Source: Litoditis marina
Taxonomy: Eukaryota; Nematoda; Chromadorea; Rhabditida; Rhabditidae
Assembly: GCA_964036275.1 (NCBI GenBank)
Contig: OZ038437.1
Span: 10,001,960-10,065,959 of the forward strand
DNA length: 64,000 nt
Reading direction: 5' to 3'
Shown here: one piece after another, positions 23,101 through 34,500 of the stretch
How the letters are laid out: every line of letters starts with the position of its first letter
Position numbering within the stretch: the stretch's first letter is position 1
Translations under genes and position numbers: made by a program
The notes under the pieces: model-generated
Told to the model about the DNA's origin: nothing
Seen by the model: the letters and a program-made list of their open reading frames with translations, nothing else
The model's database searches: none

Positions 23101-26100
23101 CAGCTGTCTGTTGGCTCGTTCTCACGTGAGACTGACACACCCCCGTACTTGTACCGTCGAATTCAGTGAGTGTGTTGTACCCTTCTGAAGGAGGGCAGAA
23201 TTCGAAACTAGTTCTGGTAGTCCGGGGCAAATTGGGTTTGTTAGTTTGATTAAAGGAGGGCAGAATGGAAAGCTAGTTTAGGTACCCCCGGTAAACCAAC
23301 TTTAACAGAAGGTTGCGCGCGCCAAAACAGGATAAAATATGTAAACAGTATGCAAAGTAGGTTCGTTAGTGTGAATCGAAAATTGTACATATCGGTTTCT
23401 CTTGATCAGCTTCTTTATATTAACTTTCCTTTCTGCCCCTCTTAGCAAAATTGTACTGTGTAGGGAGCGATCAAACTGTAGTTATAGTTTTAACAGAAGA
23501 CATCATTTTTCTAACTTTGAACTGCTTAAAATCAACATACAAACATTGCTCATCAACAATAAACAACAACTAGAGCAAATGATCAAAATGACAATGTTTT
23601 GTTTTCAGAACAAGCAAATGTCGCCAAGTATGTGAGGGAAACGTACAACACAGGTGAGTTGACAATATAGGATTTGTCAAACCGTTGTGAACACCGTACC
23701 ATCGATTTGTGAGAGGCGGTGTTTGGTGATGGGCCAGTCAGTCTGCGTATCTTTGATCTACACACTGTCTCAACCGCTGCAAGTTATCAACGACGGATCG
23801 CCCCGCATCGCTCAATCAATAGAACCCTCTACTGTCTATGGGGGAAATGACGACTATATTTTTGTGTTATTCGGTAAGATACGTGTGATTAGAACGTAAA
23901 AAGCGAGGTACTGCTCGTGAGGTGACCACCAGCTGATGTAGATAGATTGATACCACGTCTGGGTTTTGCGTGAAACATGCATAACGTGTTCGACGGAAAG
24001 TTAGGCAAAACATGTCAAAGCTGGACAGCGTAGTACTGTATTTCACTAGTTCTCTGGTTTATTTTAGTTTTTTCAGATAACTTGAGGGAAGCGTACAGGC
24101 ATTATATGAGAAAAAAATGTCCGCTACTGCTGAAAGAGGTTAATCATTTTCTTAATTCAAAACACGTAGTGATGTTCAGCAATGGTCCTTTCTATTGAAA
24201 TATAGACTTTTTCCATTTCTTAATTCTCGGAATCTCAAATCACCTCAGATGAGACAGTTTTTGTGTAATGTTTCGACAACATTGAAAAAATAGTTCAATT
24301 CAACCAGTTCAACCAGTTCAATTTTCTCCTTACAGTCTGTATCGCAATCCACTCCAAGCTTGCCACGCTTGCCAAGTTCGTCCAGCTCGTCTGTATCAGC
24401 TCCAGAAGTAAAACCTGCTAGATCTAACGCTAGTTCAGGCTATGTTAGCTCCACCAGCTCTCATAGTAGTGGAAATGAAGTGGTTCACCAGATAGTGAGT
24501 TGTGGGCTGAGTTATGGGTTTCGGAGTGAAATGGTTCGCCAGTTTGAATAAGGAAGGTATTTATCAGTTTATCTTGAGCAGCTATTTTGAATTAATTATC
24601 ACGTTTGGGCGGTAGAATATCAAATAGTTAGTAGCAAAAAACGGTTGACAAAGTTTTCGTCACAGAGAAATATTTTCTAGAAAATCACGTATCTTCTGTA
24701 CAGAAAAAACGTTGTTATTGCCAGTTCGCCTCATTTTGTGTTTGACGTCACTGTTCACGACTTTTCAATTGTTCAATTGAAGTCACGTGAAGCGTGAAAC
24801 TTTCATAAATCGATTGAATTTTCACGCAGAGAGAACGTGAAAAATGCGAAATGACAATGAAATCAACTTCAAATAATGTATTAATTGTAGTTGCGAATAG
24901 CTATGATCTTCAAATCCAAGTGGAAAGTCATACAAATTTTCACGCCTACTGTTTTATAAGTATAAAAAAATATAAACTTTTCATTGCATGCTTCCGAGTT
25001 CTGCTGTGTTTAACACGATTCACGTAGCTGTGCTATTGACTAATAATGTAGTCACGTTTCACGTGAGTCTTTTTTTTATTAGGTCAGCTGATTACAGGTT
25101 GTCGAACATGTCGCAACGAGAACTACTCCATTAGAGTTCGACCATGTTGATGTTGTCTACTTTTCTGAATTGAAAATTATTCGCCCATTGGCAGTTGGAG
25201 GGCAGGGCACCGTCGAACTAGCTTCCAACGAGTTTTATACGTGAGTTACATATCACATAATACTATTAAATATAGTTCCGGTCATTCCTACTGACACTTG
25301 GCAGCGTGTCAATGAAGTTTCCAAACTATTTTTCACCATTTAAGAATTTTTTGATCAACTGCAAATCTCTGTTAGCGGTTGTTCAGTTTCATAAGAATAG
25401 AATAGAATAGAATAGAATAGAATAGAATAGAATATTTATTCGCGATTGAACACATGTCTTTCCACATTGGTATATTGGTATAACAAAGAACACGTAAACA
25501 ATGATATTTGTCAGAATACTTATGACTGCTCCAAGAAATAGTCATCCGAAAATCTTGGCACAATGCCAATGGGTCTCAGTGGGAATGAAACGAACTATAT
25601 TAAAAAACTTATGCGCGGTGATCATCATACATGTCACATACTTTATGAACAAATTGTTTCGTGATAGGTCGTGACTGTAGTTGTTTCTTATAAGTTTTAT
25701 TTATTGTGGATTTTTCGTACTGATCTTGGAGAATCGTTCTGAATCCGTTTTCACGTACAGCCCGATTTCTTGATCCCAAACTGCGTTCCCTCAAACATAC
25801 GCTATTTCTCTGCCTAAACATTTTTCAATTGCAGTTTAAAGGACCGTTGACTCGAGATTGGTTCACATTATCGTCCTTTTAAGTATTCCGACGAAATGAC
25901 AGTCACACAAAATAGTGCGCAGAGCGTAAGGCTTGAGATGAGATGAGATATAAAGACTCGAGATAGGGGTATACGGACTTCAATTCAACTTGGCTTGGAG
26001 AATTGACCACTCTCAGAAAGATCTGAGCAGAACTTGCGTCACCACTTCGAGTCGTTATGTCGCAATTACATTGTCACGTGAAAACCCGCAGAACTCAAAA

Positions 26101-29100
26101 ACGTGCAATGACAAAGTGCACGATTTCTCATCAGTAGGCTAAATTTACGCGACTGTTAAATTTACTTCCAGTATGATGACGGACGTAAGAAAAAGTTAAG
26201 AAACAGTTCTGAAAGAGTGTGTCTGACGAAGATTTCCCACAATTTTGTACAGTCGAGCGTTTTTTAGAATGGCTGTGAAGAGATTACAATCGTGTTTCAA
26301 CTCGAATAACCTTGATCTCAAAAGAGAATTGATCAACACTATAAAGGTGAGTAGTCAGTTTATTATCTTGCTGCAATTTGAGGAAAACCTGACGGATTCG
26401 CAAATCATGTTTGCCCAAGTTCTGAGAAGTGAAAATGTTATTTGGAGTTTTGATGAAATATTACAGAACACATGATGTCACTTCTATTCAGTTCTTTTCA
26501 GAACCAATGATAAATTTACATTTTCAGGTTTCTCACCACCCCAACTTGGTACAAATTCGAGGTCTTCTCTATCAATCTCCTGAAGCAAACTCATTTCCCA
26601 TTGGGTATGCCATGGAATACCTGCCGGAGGGGAGTCTTTATGACGGTAATAATTTTACAACAAAAATACTACTTGTAAACACATGAAAATCATCATACAT
26701 TGTCGTTCCGATTGTTTCTATTTGTAAGAGGAACGTACATAATTGCATTTAAGTAGGAATTACAATGGATAGCAGAAACTACAAACCATCAAGGCGATTG
26801 AAGCAGGACGGTTATGTGAACTAATCCCGGTGCATCGATCTTTGAAATAGAAAAGTATATTGAAGTTTAAAGGACTGAAGCGTCGAAATTGGACCACATA
26901 CTTCTCCTTCTTCAAACTTTATTCTCTCAGTGTTCACAATCGCGTTTTTTGTGTACTGCTAGTGAAAATTTCTGAACTCTATAAAAATATATGTGAAATT
27001 CAACAAGTAGGGATATCGGACAACTGAAAAGTGTTGAGAAATTCGAGACTTATTTAGATGTTATTGACATTGCCGTCCTATACCAACAGGTTTCATTTTA
27101 TTGAATAGTTTAGATGCGAGTCAACTGAAACCCTGAAAAGCTCTCAATGACCTGAAGATGGAAGAATTGTGCTTTCTTCCCTCGGGGTTTTTCAGTTTAT
27201 TCCTATTCCACAGAAGATTCATCGATTATGCTATCATTTGAAGGAATACATTATATTTTATCTATTTTCGCCATCCAAAAGTGAAACGTGCATTTCAGTT
27301 ATTCATAGTTCACCGCCAGTCGAGTACGGCTTGCAACAAGTTTTCAACTGGACCAAACAGGCCTCATCTGCACTACATTATCTACATGGGAAAAGAATAA
27401 TTCATCGAGATGTGAAGCCAAGCAAGTGAGTTTCGACAAAATAATTTAGTAAGTAGTGAAACACGTATAACAGCTCTCGAGCTTGAATGTGCAATGAAGT
27501 GAAAAAAATGCGATTTTTACTCATTCTTCGTCCGAGTGCGCATGCTAGAAGATCCCGGCACCATTATCCCCTCCTGCGTCTTCTCAATCTATTTTCCTGC
27601 TCCAACATGCCGTCGGGATGTGAGAGACGAGAAATAGTGAGACAGAGCAAGAGACGCAGGATGGAATGAATCTGCCGAGATCTTCTAGCATAGATACTGA
27701 GAAGATGATCGTACGTGACCCGACCTTCTGAGAACAACACCAACATTTTCGTGAACCAGGGTCGAACGATTTTCAGTAGCACCTTTCACTGAGCACATAA
27801 TTTTCTAATACAATCCACAAGTCTTTATGACAACAAATATGTTTGTTTCAATTAAATATCAACTTATTCAAGTAGTGTACAGAACAGACAGAAAGAGATA
27901 TGATTGAGCACAGCAACGAAAACAGTAGAGATCAATGTCCATTCATAGATGGAACTTGTTAATGAAATACACGTGAAAGCACAAGAACCAGAAAAACTCT
28001 ACATCATACCTTTCTTATACATCGATAAAACAAACCTCAAGAGTGACCGTGATCATTTGAAAAAAGTTCAAGAGAGCCGCGCAAGAACTACAGAAAAGTA
28101 AGAGTAACTTATCCTATAGTTTTCCAATTTCAGCATGTTACTAGATAGAAACCATCAAGTTCTGAAGTTGTGCGATCTGGGACTCTCGAACAATGTGCAA
28201 ACTATGCAAACGGCTACGTGAGTGCCAATTTTATGTGTATGTTACCTACACAACCAGTTTTAATACTGTAAGTTTAACAAAACGGAAAAAATCAAAACTC
28301 GTGCCGGGCGCTTCGTTCTTCGCGCAGATCAAAACTATTTTACTTACAAAAGTAGTAAAGTAAACTCACCTACTGGCGATTGGACTCTTTCTATCATAAT
28401 GGAAAGGAAACTTCTCAAACAAAAAACACGAGTGTTTATGTGTGTTCCGCTAAGCCGTTGCTCGTACTCGGAACACTGTGGAACACTGTATCGGCAACAC
28501 TTCTATTATGGTTGTTGTACTAAAATTCGTATCATACATTATGTGTTTAACATGTTTCACGTGACTTGCCCTTGACTAACAGTATACTATGTTCTGCAGA
28601 CGTGGCACTTTCCTCTACATGGCACCCGAGGTGAGCAGCAGTGAAGAGAGCACAGTTCAGTATTCTGAATCTTGCGACGTCTACAGTTTGGCTGTATCTA
28701 TCTGGGAAATGTACCATAGAAAGTTGGTTCTGTTGAATTATCGTTTTGCAGAGGCAATAATGACCGCACTTTCAATCCTACACTACATCCTTAATCGTTT
28801 TGCTAGAACTTGGGAAAAATGAATACATTTTACAATCGAAAAGGCCCGTTCCTTTTCTTCCTGATCAAAGATTTTGGTAAGTAGAAACTGTCACCCAAAT
28901 TTTCATTTTAAACATATAAATCATTCAATACATTGGAAAATTTTTGGATGTTTCGCACCATTCCCAACTGGACTTGTGCAGCTTGCCAATGAACTCAGAC
29001 AATTCCCAGCCAATTGGCCAGCCACTTTTTTATTGGCTGAACGAGAGAGCGTGCAGGTCAGAGAGACGCAGACTGTCTTAGCCTATCTGCGCGTCATTGA

Positions 29101-29973
29101 CCTCCATGCTCTCTCGTTTTTGTAGCTGGCCAATCGCAGAAAATTTGCGCCAATCATTCTGAGAAATTTCGAGGCAGTTTTTGGCACGCTGCCAACGATT
29201 CCAGTTGAGAAATGTGAGCACTCTAGCTTGTAATCTCTAAATGTTTCCAACTTTTGATGTGTTTATTTGGGATTGCAGGGTACCTTTTGACAATCTGGGA
29301 ACTGCTATATTTCGCCTCCTGAGCCATGTTTCACGTGGCACTCGACCTGAAATAGCTCCTGATTGCGACCCGGAGCTCAGCGAAATGATTCAGAGGTTGA
29401 AGAAGGACGAATATGTGGTCCAATCCCAACGCTTTAGTCCTTTGAACTGCAATACATTTTTCAATGGCAGTTTAAAGGACCGTTATCATGGGATTGGTCC
29501 ACTTTATCATCCTACCTTAGAACTAAAATATGAAACACGGCGTATTTTTCAAGCTTCCAGCGTACTGATTCTTCGAATATAGTTGAATGTTTACAAACTG
29601 GAAACGCTCGGAGTTTCATTGTGAGTCCCCATATTTCGAGTCCAAAGCATAAAACCGGGTTTCAAAAAGCTAAGAACTTCTAGCACTCGAGTTAAAGTTG
29701 GAAAATAAAACTTTTCGAGTAACTCTCGGAACAATATAGGGCACAGTATATATTAATAGTGAATTATGTGCTCCGTGAAAGATGCCACCTAAAGTCGTTT
29801 CGAACCTGTTAACGTCTTCGGGTCAACAAACAAGTTTCAATTGATTAAAACACTAATAGTCTATATTTTTCAGAGCCTGGTCTCCTGTGGTAACAGAACG
29901 CCCGACAATGCGTGATATTCACTCATTCGCTTTGAATGCAATGAAGAAATTTCCACTCGGAGTTGATATCTAA
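18931..29973 (+). CDS. TAK1/MAP3K7-like protein kinase with duplicated N-terminal module, 14 exons
   Basis: Exons: 18931-19036, 21812-21873, 22063-22162, 23609-23653, 24077-24138, 24336-24494, 25098-25240, 26268-26346, 26528-26645, 27299-27425, 28134-28217, 28600-28722, 29279-29395 and 29874-29973. All phases agree, giving 474 codons plus stop. The C-terminal part is a kinase: glycine loop VGGQGTV, ATP lysine in MAVKR, HRDVKPSN, DLG in place of DFG, GTFLYMAPE, CDVYS and AWSPVVTERPTM. GTRP and the PFDNLGTAIFRLL stretch resemble TAK1 (C. elegans MOM-4) more than other MAP3Ks. The N-terminal part repeats a module twice: a Cys-rich exon (WKICFLC; WRICYRC) followed by a 62-nt exon ending PLLLKE. 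A Ser-rich linker (exon 6) follows. The kinase half is firm; the first five exons are inferred from splice sites, phase and mutual similarity. The gene could start later, and the first module could belong to a separate transcript. Confidence 0.8.
19043..19278. mobile_element. Palindromic MITE, family T
   Basis: About 235 bp with inverted ends: TATACAG...ctaagagactgctacagtaag against tactgtagttgtctcagtagg...ACTATA. Two further copies lie at 50013-50246 and 52276-52507, with the better preserved core tgagactcctacagta. It sits in the first kinase intron. Confidence 0.7.
19488..19655. mobile_element. Palindromic MITE, family P (copy 1)
   Basis: 168 bp, with termini AGTACATATGCTAGAA and TTCTAGCATACGTACT and inner arms gatcccggcaccttcatcc/ggatgaaggtgctggga. 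It is flanked on both sides by CAG, consistent with a 3-bp target duplication. Related copies are at 27535-27698 and 30339-30508. Confidence 0.8.
19785..19965 (+). mobile_element. tRNA-like TIR element, family R (decayed copy)
   Basis: Starts TATAGTCGTCGC and contains the Pol III-like boxes tagcgcagtggttaccg (A) and ggttcgattctgg (B). The right terminus is lost. It lies in the first kinase intron. See 57102-57300 for the best copy. Confidence 0.6.
20067..20103. repeat. (ATT)n microsatellite
   Basis: About 12 ATT units in an intron. Confidence 0.95.
20117..20221. mobile_element. Palindromic MITE, family Q (copy 1)
   Basis: About 105 bp. The arms are tgctcagtgaaaggggccac and gtggcacctttcactgagca, with TTATTATG/CATAATA at the ends. 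A second copy lies at 59559-59690, with half copies near 27773-27808 and 29757-29815. Confidence 0.75.
20290..20650. other. GC-richer patch of unknown nature in the first kinase intron
   Basis: Open for 97 codons on the plus strand (20298-20591) and 76 on the minus (20316-20546), in an otherwise AT-rich intron. The part at 20560-20620 (gagagtgtgcgggtcagaga) resembles the MITE at 28955-29226. I see no domain in either translation. It may be a fragment of an old transposon. Confidence 0.3.
22286..22703 (+). repeat. 208-bp tandem duplication
   Basis: Two direct copies (from about 22286 and 22494) differing at a handful of bases, both containing ctccattttttttacaaagttcg. They lie in the intron after exon 3 of the kinase. 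Confidence 0.85.
25271..25599. mobile_element. MITE (family U) with an internal GAATA microsatellite
   Basis: Inverted ends TATAGTTCCGGTCATTCCTA and GGGAATGAAACGAACTATA, with the inner words ggcagcgtgtcaatg/ggcacaatgccaatg. A (GAATA)8 run at about 25395-25435 has expanded inside it. A related copy lies at 51913-52142. It sits in a kinase intron. Confidence 0.65.
26055..26175 (+). mobile_element. CACGTG-type MITE (family S)
   Basis: Decayed copy (gtcacgtgaaaacccgc, then acgtgcaatgacaaagtgc) about 90 bp before kinase exon 8. Confidence 0.55.
27535..27698. mobile_element. Palindromic MITE, family P (copy 2)
   Basis: Arms catgctagaagatcccggc and gccgagatcttctagcat enclose a shared ctcctgcgtct/agacgcagg core. 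The flanking trinucleotides (CCG/GAG) do not match, so the target duplication is lost or this copy is rearranged. Confidence 0.75.
28955..29226. mobile_element. MITE related to the one at 33197-33433
   Basis: Ends ttcccaactggacttgtgcag and ccagttgagaaatgtgagcac with inner cttgccaatga/cacgctgccaacg. It contains a second inverted pair, cgagagagcgtgcaggtc and gacctccatgctctctcg. It lies in the kinase intron before exon 13. Confidence 0.6.
29417..29500. mobile_element. Short palindromic MITE right after a kinase donor site
   Basis: 84 bp, with arms GGTCCAATCCCAACG...tttagtccttt and aaaggaccg...GGGATTGGTCC. It starts 21 bp downstream of the donor at 29396. Related halves occur at about 25830-25865 and 26870-26895. 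Confidence 0.65.
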
Positions 29974-30338
29974 CTAGAATGCAATATTCAATATTCAATG
30001 AACATTTAAACAACATATACATATATAAAGTACGTTTCTAGTCAATCTTTGCTTTTTCTTCGAAAAATAGCATGATATTTGTTAATAAAATGCATTGATT
30101 ACTTCCTTTGATTCTCCCTGATACCATCTTAAAGTCTTCGTGACAACAAATATGTTTCAATTGAAAAATTAATTTGATATAATTCAATTGAATAATCACG
30201 ATATTTATTATAGTTTGTGATAAAATGGCAAAGTTCAAGGACGGAATTCAACGCAGAGAGCGACCAAAATGTTCTTGTAGTCTGAAGTCAAAACAATGTC
30301 TACCGAAACGCAACGAGACCAGACTATGAACAGATCGG

Positions 30339-30508
30339 AGTACATATGCTGGAAGATTCCAGCACCTTTATCCCGTCCTGCTTCTTCTGAAACATACGCT
30401 ATTTCTCTGCTCTCACATCCCGCCGTGATGTTAGAGACGAGAAAAAGTGAGGCAGAGCGAGAGACGAAGAATGAGATGAAGGTGCCGGGATCTTTTAGCA
30501 TAAGTACT
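30339..30508. mobile_element. Palindromic MITE, family P (copy 3), with empty site elsewhere
   Basis: 170 bp, with ends AGTACATATGCTGGAA and TTTTAGCATAAGTACT, flanked by CGG on both sides. The paralogous flank near 49730 reads gaacagatcgggata with a single CGG and no element, which gives the pre-insertion sequence and a 3-bp target duplication. Confidence 0.85.
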
Positions 30509-31496
30509 CGGGATTAGAGAGAATATACCGTGGGCTCTGAAGAAATGAAAAAAAAAAGAAATCTATTCTGAGAAACTCGAATAGGGAAAAATTGAGCTGA
30601 CATTTTGACTCGTTTCCCGAAGGTTTGACCTCATAAGTTATATAAAACAACACTGTCGAACTTGCTAATTGCTTTTCGGCGAAGACGATGGGATTATTGA
30701 ATTCGGGTAAGAAGATGACCTGATATTGTTATTACTCATTGGCTATATTCCTTTTCCCATGAGATAATTATCACTCACGGGCAGGCCTCATTGACCCGCT
30801 TTATTCAGTTGTTTGGTCGTCACTTTGAGCAGTCGCCTCACCTAGTAGGGCTGGGTGGGGTAGCCTAGTAGCCCCCGTTGGAGGCGAAACGCACCACTTT
30901 CATTTTATTAGATACTATTTCAAACTGTAACTTATTTAAATCAAAACTTCCTTTTTTGTTAGCTATTCTTTTACGTAAACCTTACTGTCGTTAAAGACAT
31001 ATATACATCCATTCCTACTAAGACTATGACGGCGGGCGATTGAAAATTCCAGGCGTTTTCTCACCATGTTAGAGTTTGTAAACATACTAGAGTTTTATTA
31101 TGTATGGTGTGGTTCATTTGTGTTCAAACATTCGGAAAAATCGGAAGAACGCGCTTTTTTTGGCACACTGCCAAGGCCTTAGTGGAAATGACCATAATTG
31201 TATCTCCACATACAGGAATGTACTTTTGTAACAATGGTTTCGCTATTGCCCAGCCACCCTAGATCTAACTCAGGCTCATTGAATAAGTGGATTACCAAAT
31301 TTATACCAGTTTATATAGTTAGTGTTCGCGGTAAAAGACAATCGAAACAACGCTCTCACTAGCCAATCGAACTTTGACGAGACACTACTTGAGTGGTATT
31401 CGTTTTACCACAGACTTTTCCAACAAGCCAGTTATTGATATACAATATAGTGTCAATAACTAATACATATATGAAATACAATTTTATTTAGTTCAG

Positions 31497-31511
31497 GTTT
31501 CCACGCCTAAA
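31497..31511 (+). promoter_or_regulatory. Possible trans-splice leader acceptor of gene A
   Basis: The 5' leader begins after GTTCAG (ends 31496), 15 bases before the ATG. Gene B has the same arrangement (ATTCAG ending 42916, 7 bases before its ATG). An acceptor with no identifiable upstream exon is the usual sign of SL1 trans-splicing in nematodes. This is inference. Confidence 0.45.
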
Positions 31512-34500
31512 ATGTATCACCAAGTCCCCGAGGGAGAGCAGTACGATTTTTTCCCGGAGTCTGTGAGTGAAGATATATATGCTTCAACGAATTTTTTCTC
31601 AAACTTCTTATGCACGCTTTTGATTTTGGGTCGCTCAGGTAGGCTGATCAAACAGGGATCGAACCTCATCCACAAAGCTGGTCTCAGAAAAACGTCTGAA
31701 TCTTGCAAGGAAACTTTAGAGATCTGGCCACATTCTACTGCAGAATTCGCTAAAGTTGAACGGTTATCATGTTTATCTGTTTATTCCATTTTCAGGAAGA
31801 AGAAATCAATTTGCGCATTGAATACTTGCAGTACAAGCTAGAAGAAAAAGATCGCCAGAACAAACAGGTGATTTCTAATTACAAATTTCTTTTCAAATTG
31901 ATAATATTTTGCTCGTTTAATTGTTACCACCCATCAGTACAAGAAAAAGTCCATATTTTCGAACTGCCTTTTTGAGGAATAGCTGGATAGTTCATAGAGA
32001 TCAGACCAGAGAACAAATTGAGCACTTTTGAACGCTAAGTCTTTCACAGAGTACTTACCGCCTAAAAACTGTCAATTGTCAGAAGTGATACTCCGTTTAA
32101 CCTTTAACCTTCAATTTGCTAGACCTGTCTATTTTTTAGCGGTTACAACATCAACACCTGAGATCAATAATACAAGTTATGGTCTGGTTAAAATCCTATA
32201 GGAGGCCGAGGTTTTTGTTATTATATGGTCAGGATTTCAGTTGGAAAACGAGAAAACCGGATTGGAGCGAGAGTTAGGTGATACAAAAGAAGCATTGGAA
32301 CAAGTTACCGACCAAATCAAACGCTTAACGACTGAAATCAAAACAATGAAGGAAAAGTATGTGGAGGTTCGGGCGGAGCATGCTGCAGATCCCAAAAAAG
32401 AGGTAGATCATAATTATAAAGGTTGAAAATACATCATATTTGATTCACTTTCTGCTGAGCATCTTGTAGTTAGAATACTAGATCAAACTCGGAGCACAAC
32501 CGGCTCTATTACCATATATGTTCCGTTTGAGATTATAGCTCGATATTCACTAGCTTCGAAAGTATTCAAATAGATAATTCGAGGTTATTCGATAGTTTTA
32601 ATCATATTATGATTGCAGGGCACTACTGAGCAAATGGCACGACTCAGACCAACAGAAAATAAGAAGTTTCCTGAAATGGATCAGAATGAGGTAAGAATGA
32701 GGTCATCGATTATCGGATATTAGAAATGCACGAAAAAAACAACATGTTTTCAAAACCGGGAAATGCAGTTCGAACACCCAGTTGAGAATTTGTCAATCAG
32801 TTCATTTGAAGGGGGGGGGGGGGGGCAGAAAGGAAAGTTAATATGGAAGAAGGGAGATAGAGAGAGAGATAGAAGATCAAAACTTACATTTATGTTTTAT
32901 ATGAAAGTATTTGCTGAAGTTATATATAGTTAACCAGGGAGAAAGAGAAATAAGAAGGAGAGAGAGGGAGAGAGATTTTAAACACTCGGATATTTTTGCA
33001 TACGGTCTCTTGGTAGCGGAAAAAATGAAAAAGGCGAGGTGACAATGAAAACAACAAGAAAGACAAGTGATCCATGCAGCGACCGCTAACCTCTGAGCAA
33101 ATAAACAAATAATCAAAGCTAAATTGCTCGATGAATTGATTTTATAGGGTTCGGTGTTTTAGCACTGACTTTGACTTTTGGTTTAGCATTCGCTGTTATA
33201 GTTCACACATTTCCCAACTGAACTTGGGCAGCTTGCCAATGAAATTTCAAGGCAGTTCTTGAACATGTTGAAATACTTTGAAACAACAGAAATTTATGTA
33301 AAAGGTTCTTCCCCTTTGTTATAATTCGTATTCAAAGAAACTTTCTGCAAAATTCATGTTTTCTCTGACTAACAGTCTTCCAAAGTTTTCGGCACGCTGC
33401 CAACGAGTCCAACTGGGAAATGTGAGCACTATACTTCTTGATTTTCAGTTGGACGAGGAGAATGCTGACTTGGTGCGAGAAATAAGTAAAGCGATAGATA
33501 GTTTGCAAAACAGCACGAACATCTGGAATAAATCGGTTGGTGAAACGAGAAAATTACTTAAAACAAGTAAAGTTTTACTCAACTTACCTCAATTATCAGA
33601 ATTACGGTGACAAAAGTTCGATTGCAAGTTAACCTCTTACTTCCACTAACATTTTCGTAGTATCAACAAATTTAGTTTTAATCTGGCCAATCGTTATAAC
33701 ATTTCGACAGTTAGCGACAAGTTACGAGATATGACCATCGAGGTGTTGTCTAATAAGTTACGTACCGAGCAACCCCTTACACTGAAGGAACTCTCGAAAC
33801 ATTTTTCAATTCCAGAAATCAGAGCTGGAAGCCGAAAATGAACGACTGAAGAGCGAAGTATGGAACGGAAAACTAAAAATTGAACAGGTAGTTCACTACT
33901 TATTTATTCACGTTCATTCAGGCGAAACTCTAGGCTTGTAGCCTTGTCGGAAGGTCTAAAAAACTGGGCGAAACGCACCACTTTTTTCTATTCTTCCATC
34001 TTTTATTCTCCTAGTTTGTATTACTTCCTCTGCTCTTTCCGTTATTCAATCCCTGTTATGCACAAACTTTCCTATTTGCGCGAATGAGCTCTAAAACTAA
34101 TTTTCATCCCCTAGAGTAAGGTAAAATTTTCCTCTTGGCCAACTGAGAATTTGGCTGGAAACTCGGTTGCCAATGAATTTCCAGGTGAGTTTTCACCCTG
34201 TTAGATTCAAAAAACTGGTATTTTCTGTTAGTTCTAACTTTTGTTACATCACCTAGGTAGTATAACTTGTCGGAATCATTCTGTTTGCACTAAGATATAG
34301 TCATTCAACTTGTTGGCACAATTTCAGTGAGTTTCAGTGTGAATGAAAGATGAAACCAACAATATAATGTAAAGTTTGCTATACACATTGTGTTCAAAAC
34401 GACTTATGACTTCGACGGCAGCAATTCTCACATTTACGAAAAAAGTGTTTTACAAGATCACATAAACTGTACTGCATGAAGTGTGGGTTATAGGGGTACA

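Larger units (their letters stand above)
29974..31511. other. Intergenic region between the kinase and gene A
   Basis: Contains family P copy 3. The part 30220-30610 resembles 49610-49825 downstream of gene B. Another part, at 30715-30800 (ttattactcattggctatatt, ggcaggcctcattgacccgc), recurs at 41890-42005 and 50405-50510. The 200 bp before gene A resemble the upstream region of gene B (ttattgatatacaata; cgctctcactagccaa). No further gene seen. Confidence 0.6.

Noticed and set aside
22892..23188. Cys-containing ORF near 23060-23180 as another kinase exon
   Set aside because: Exon 3 to exon 4 (22162 to 23609) already join in phase, and adding this segment gives no family similarity.
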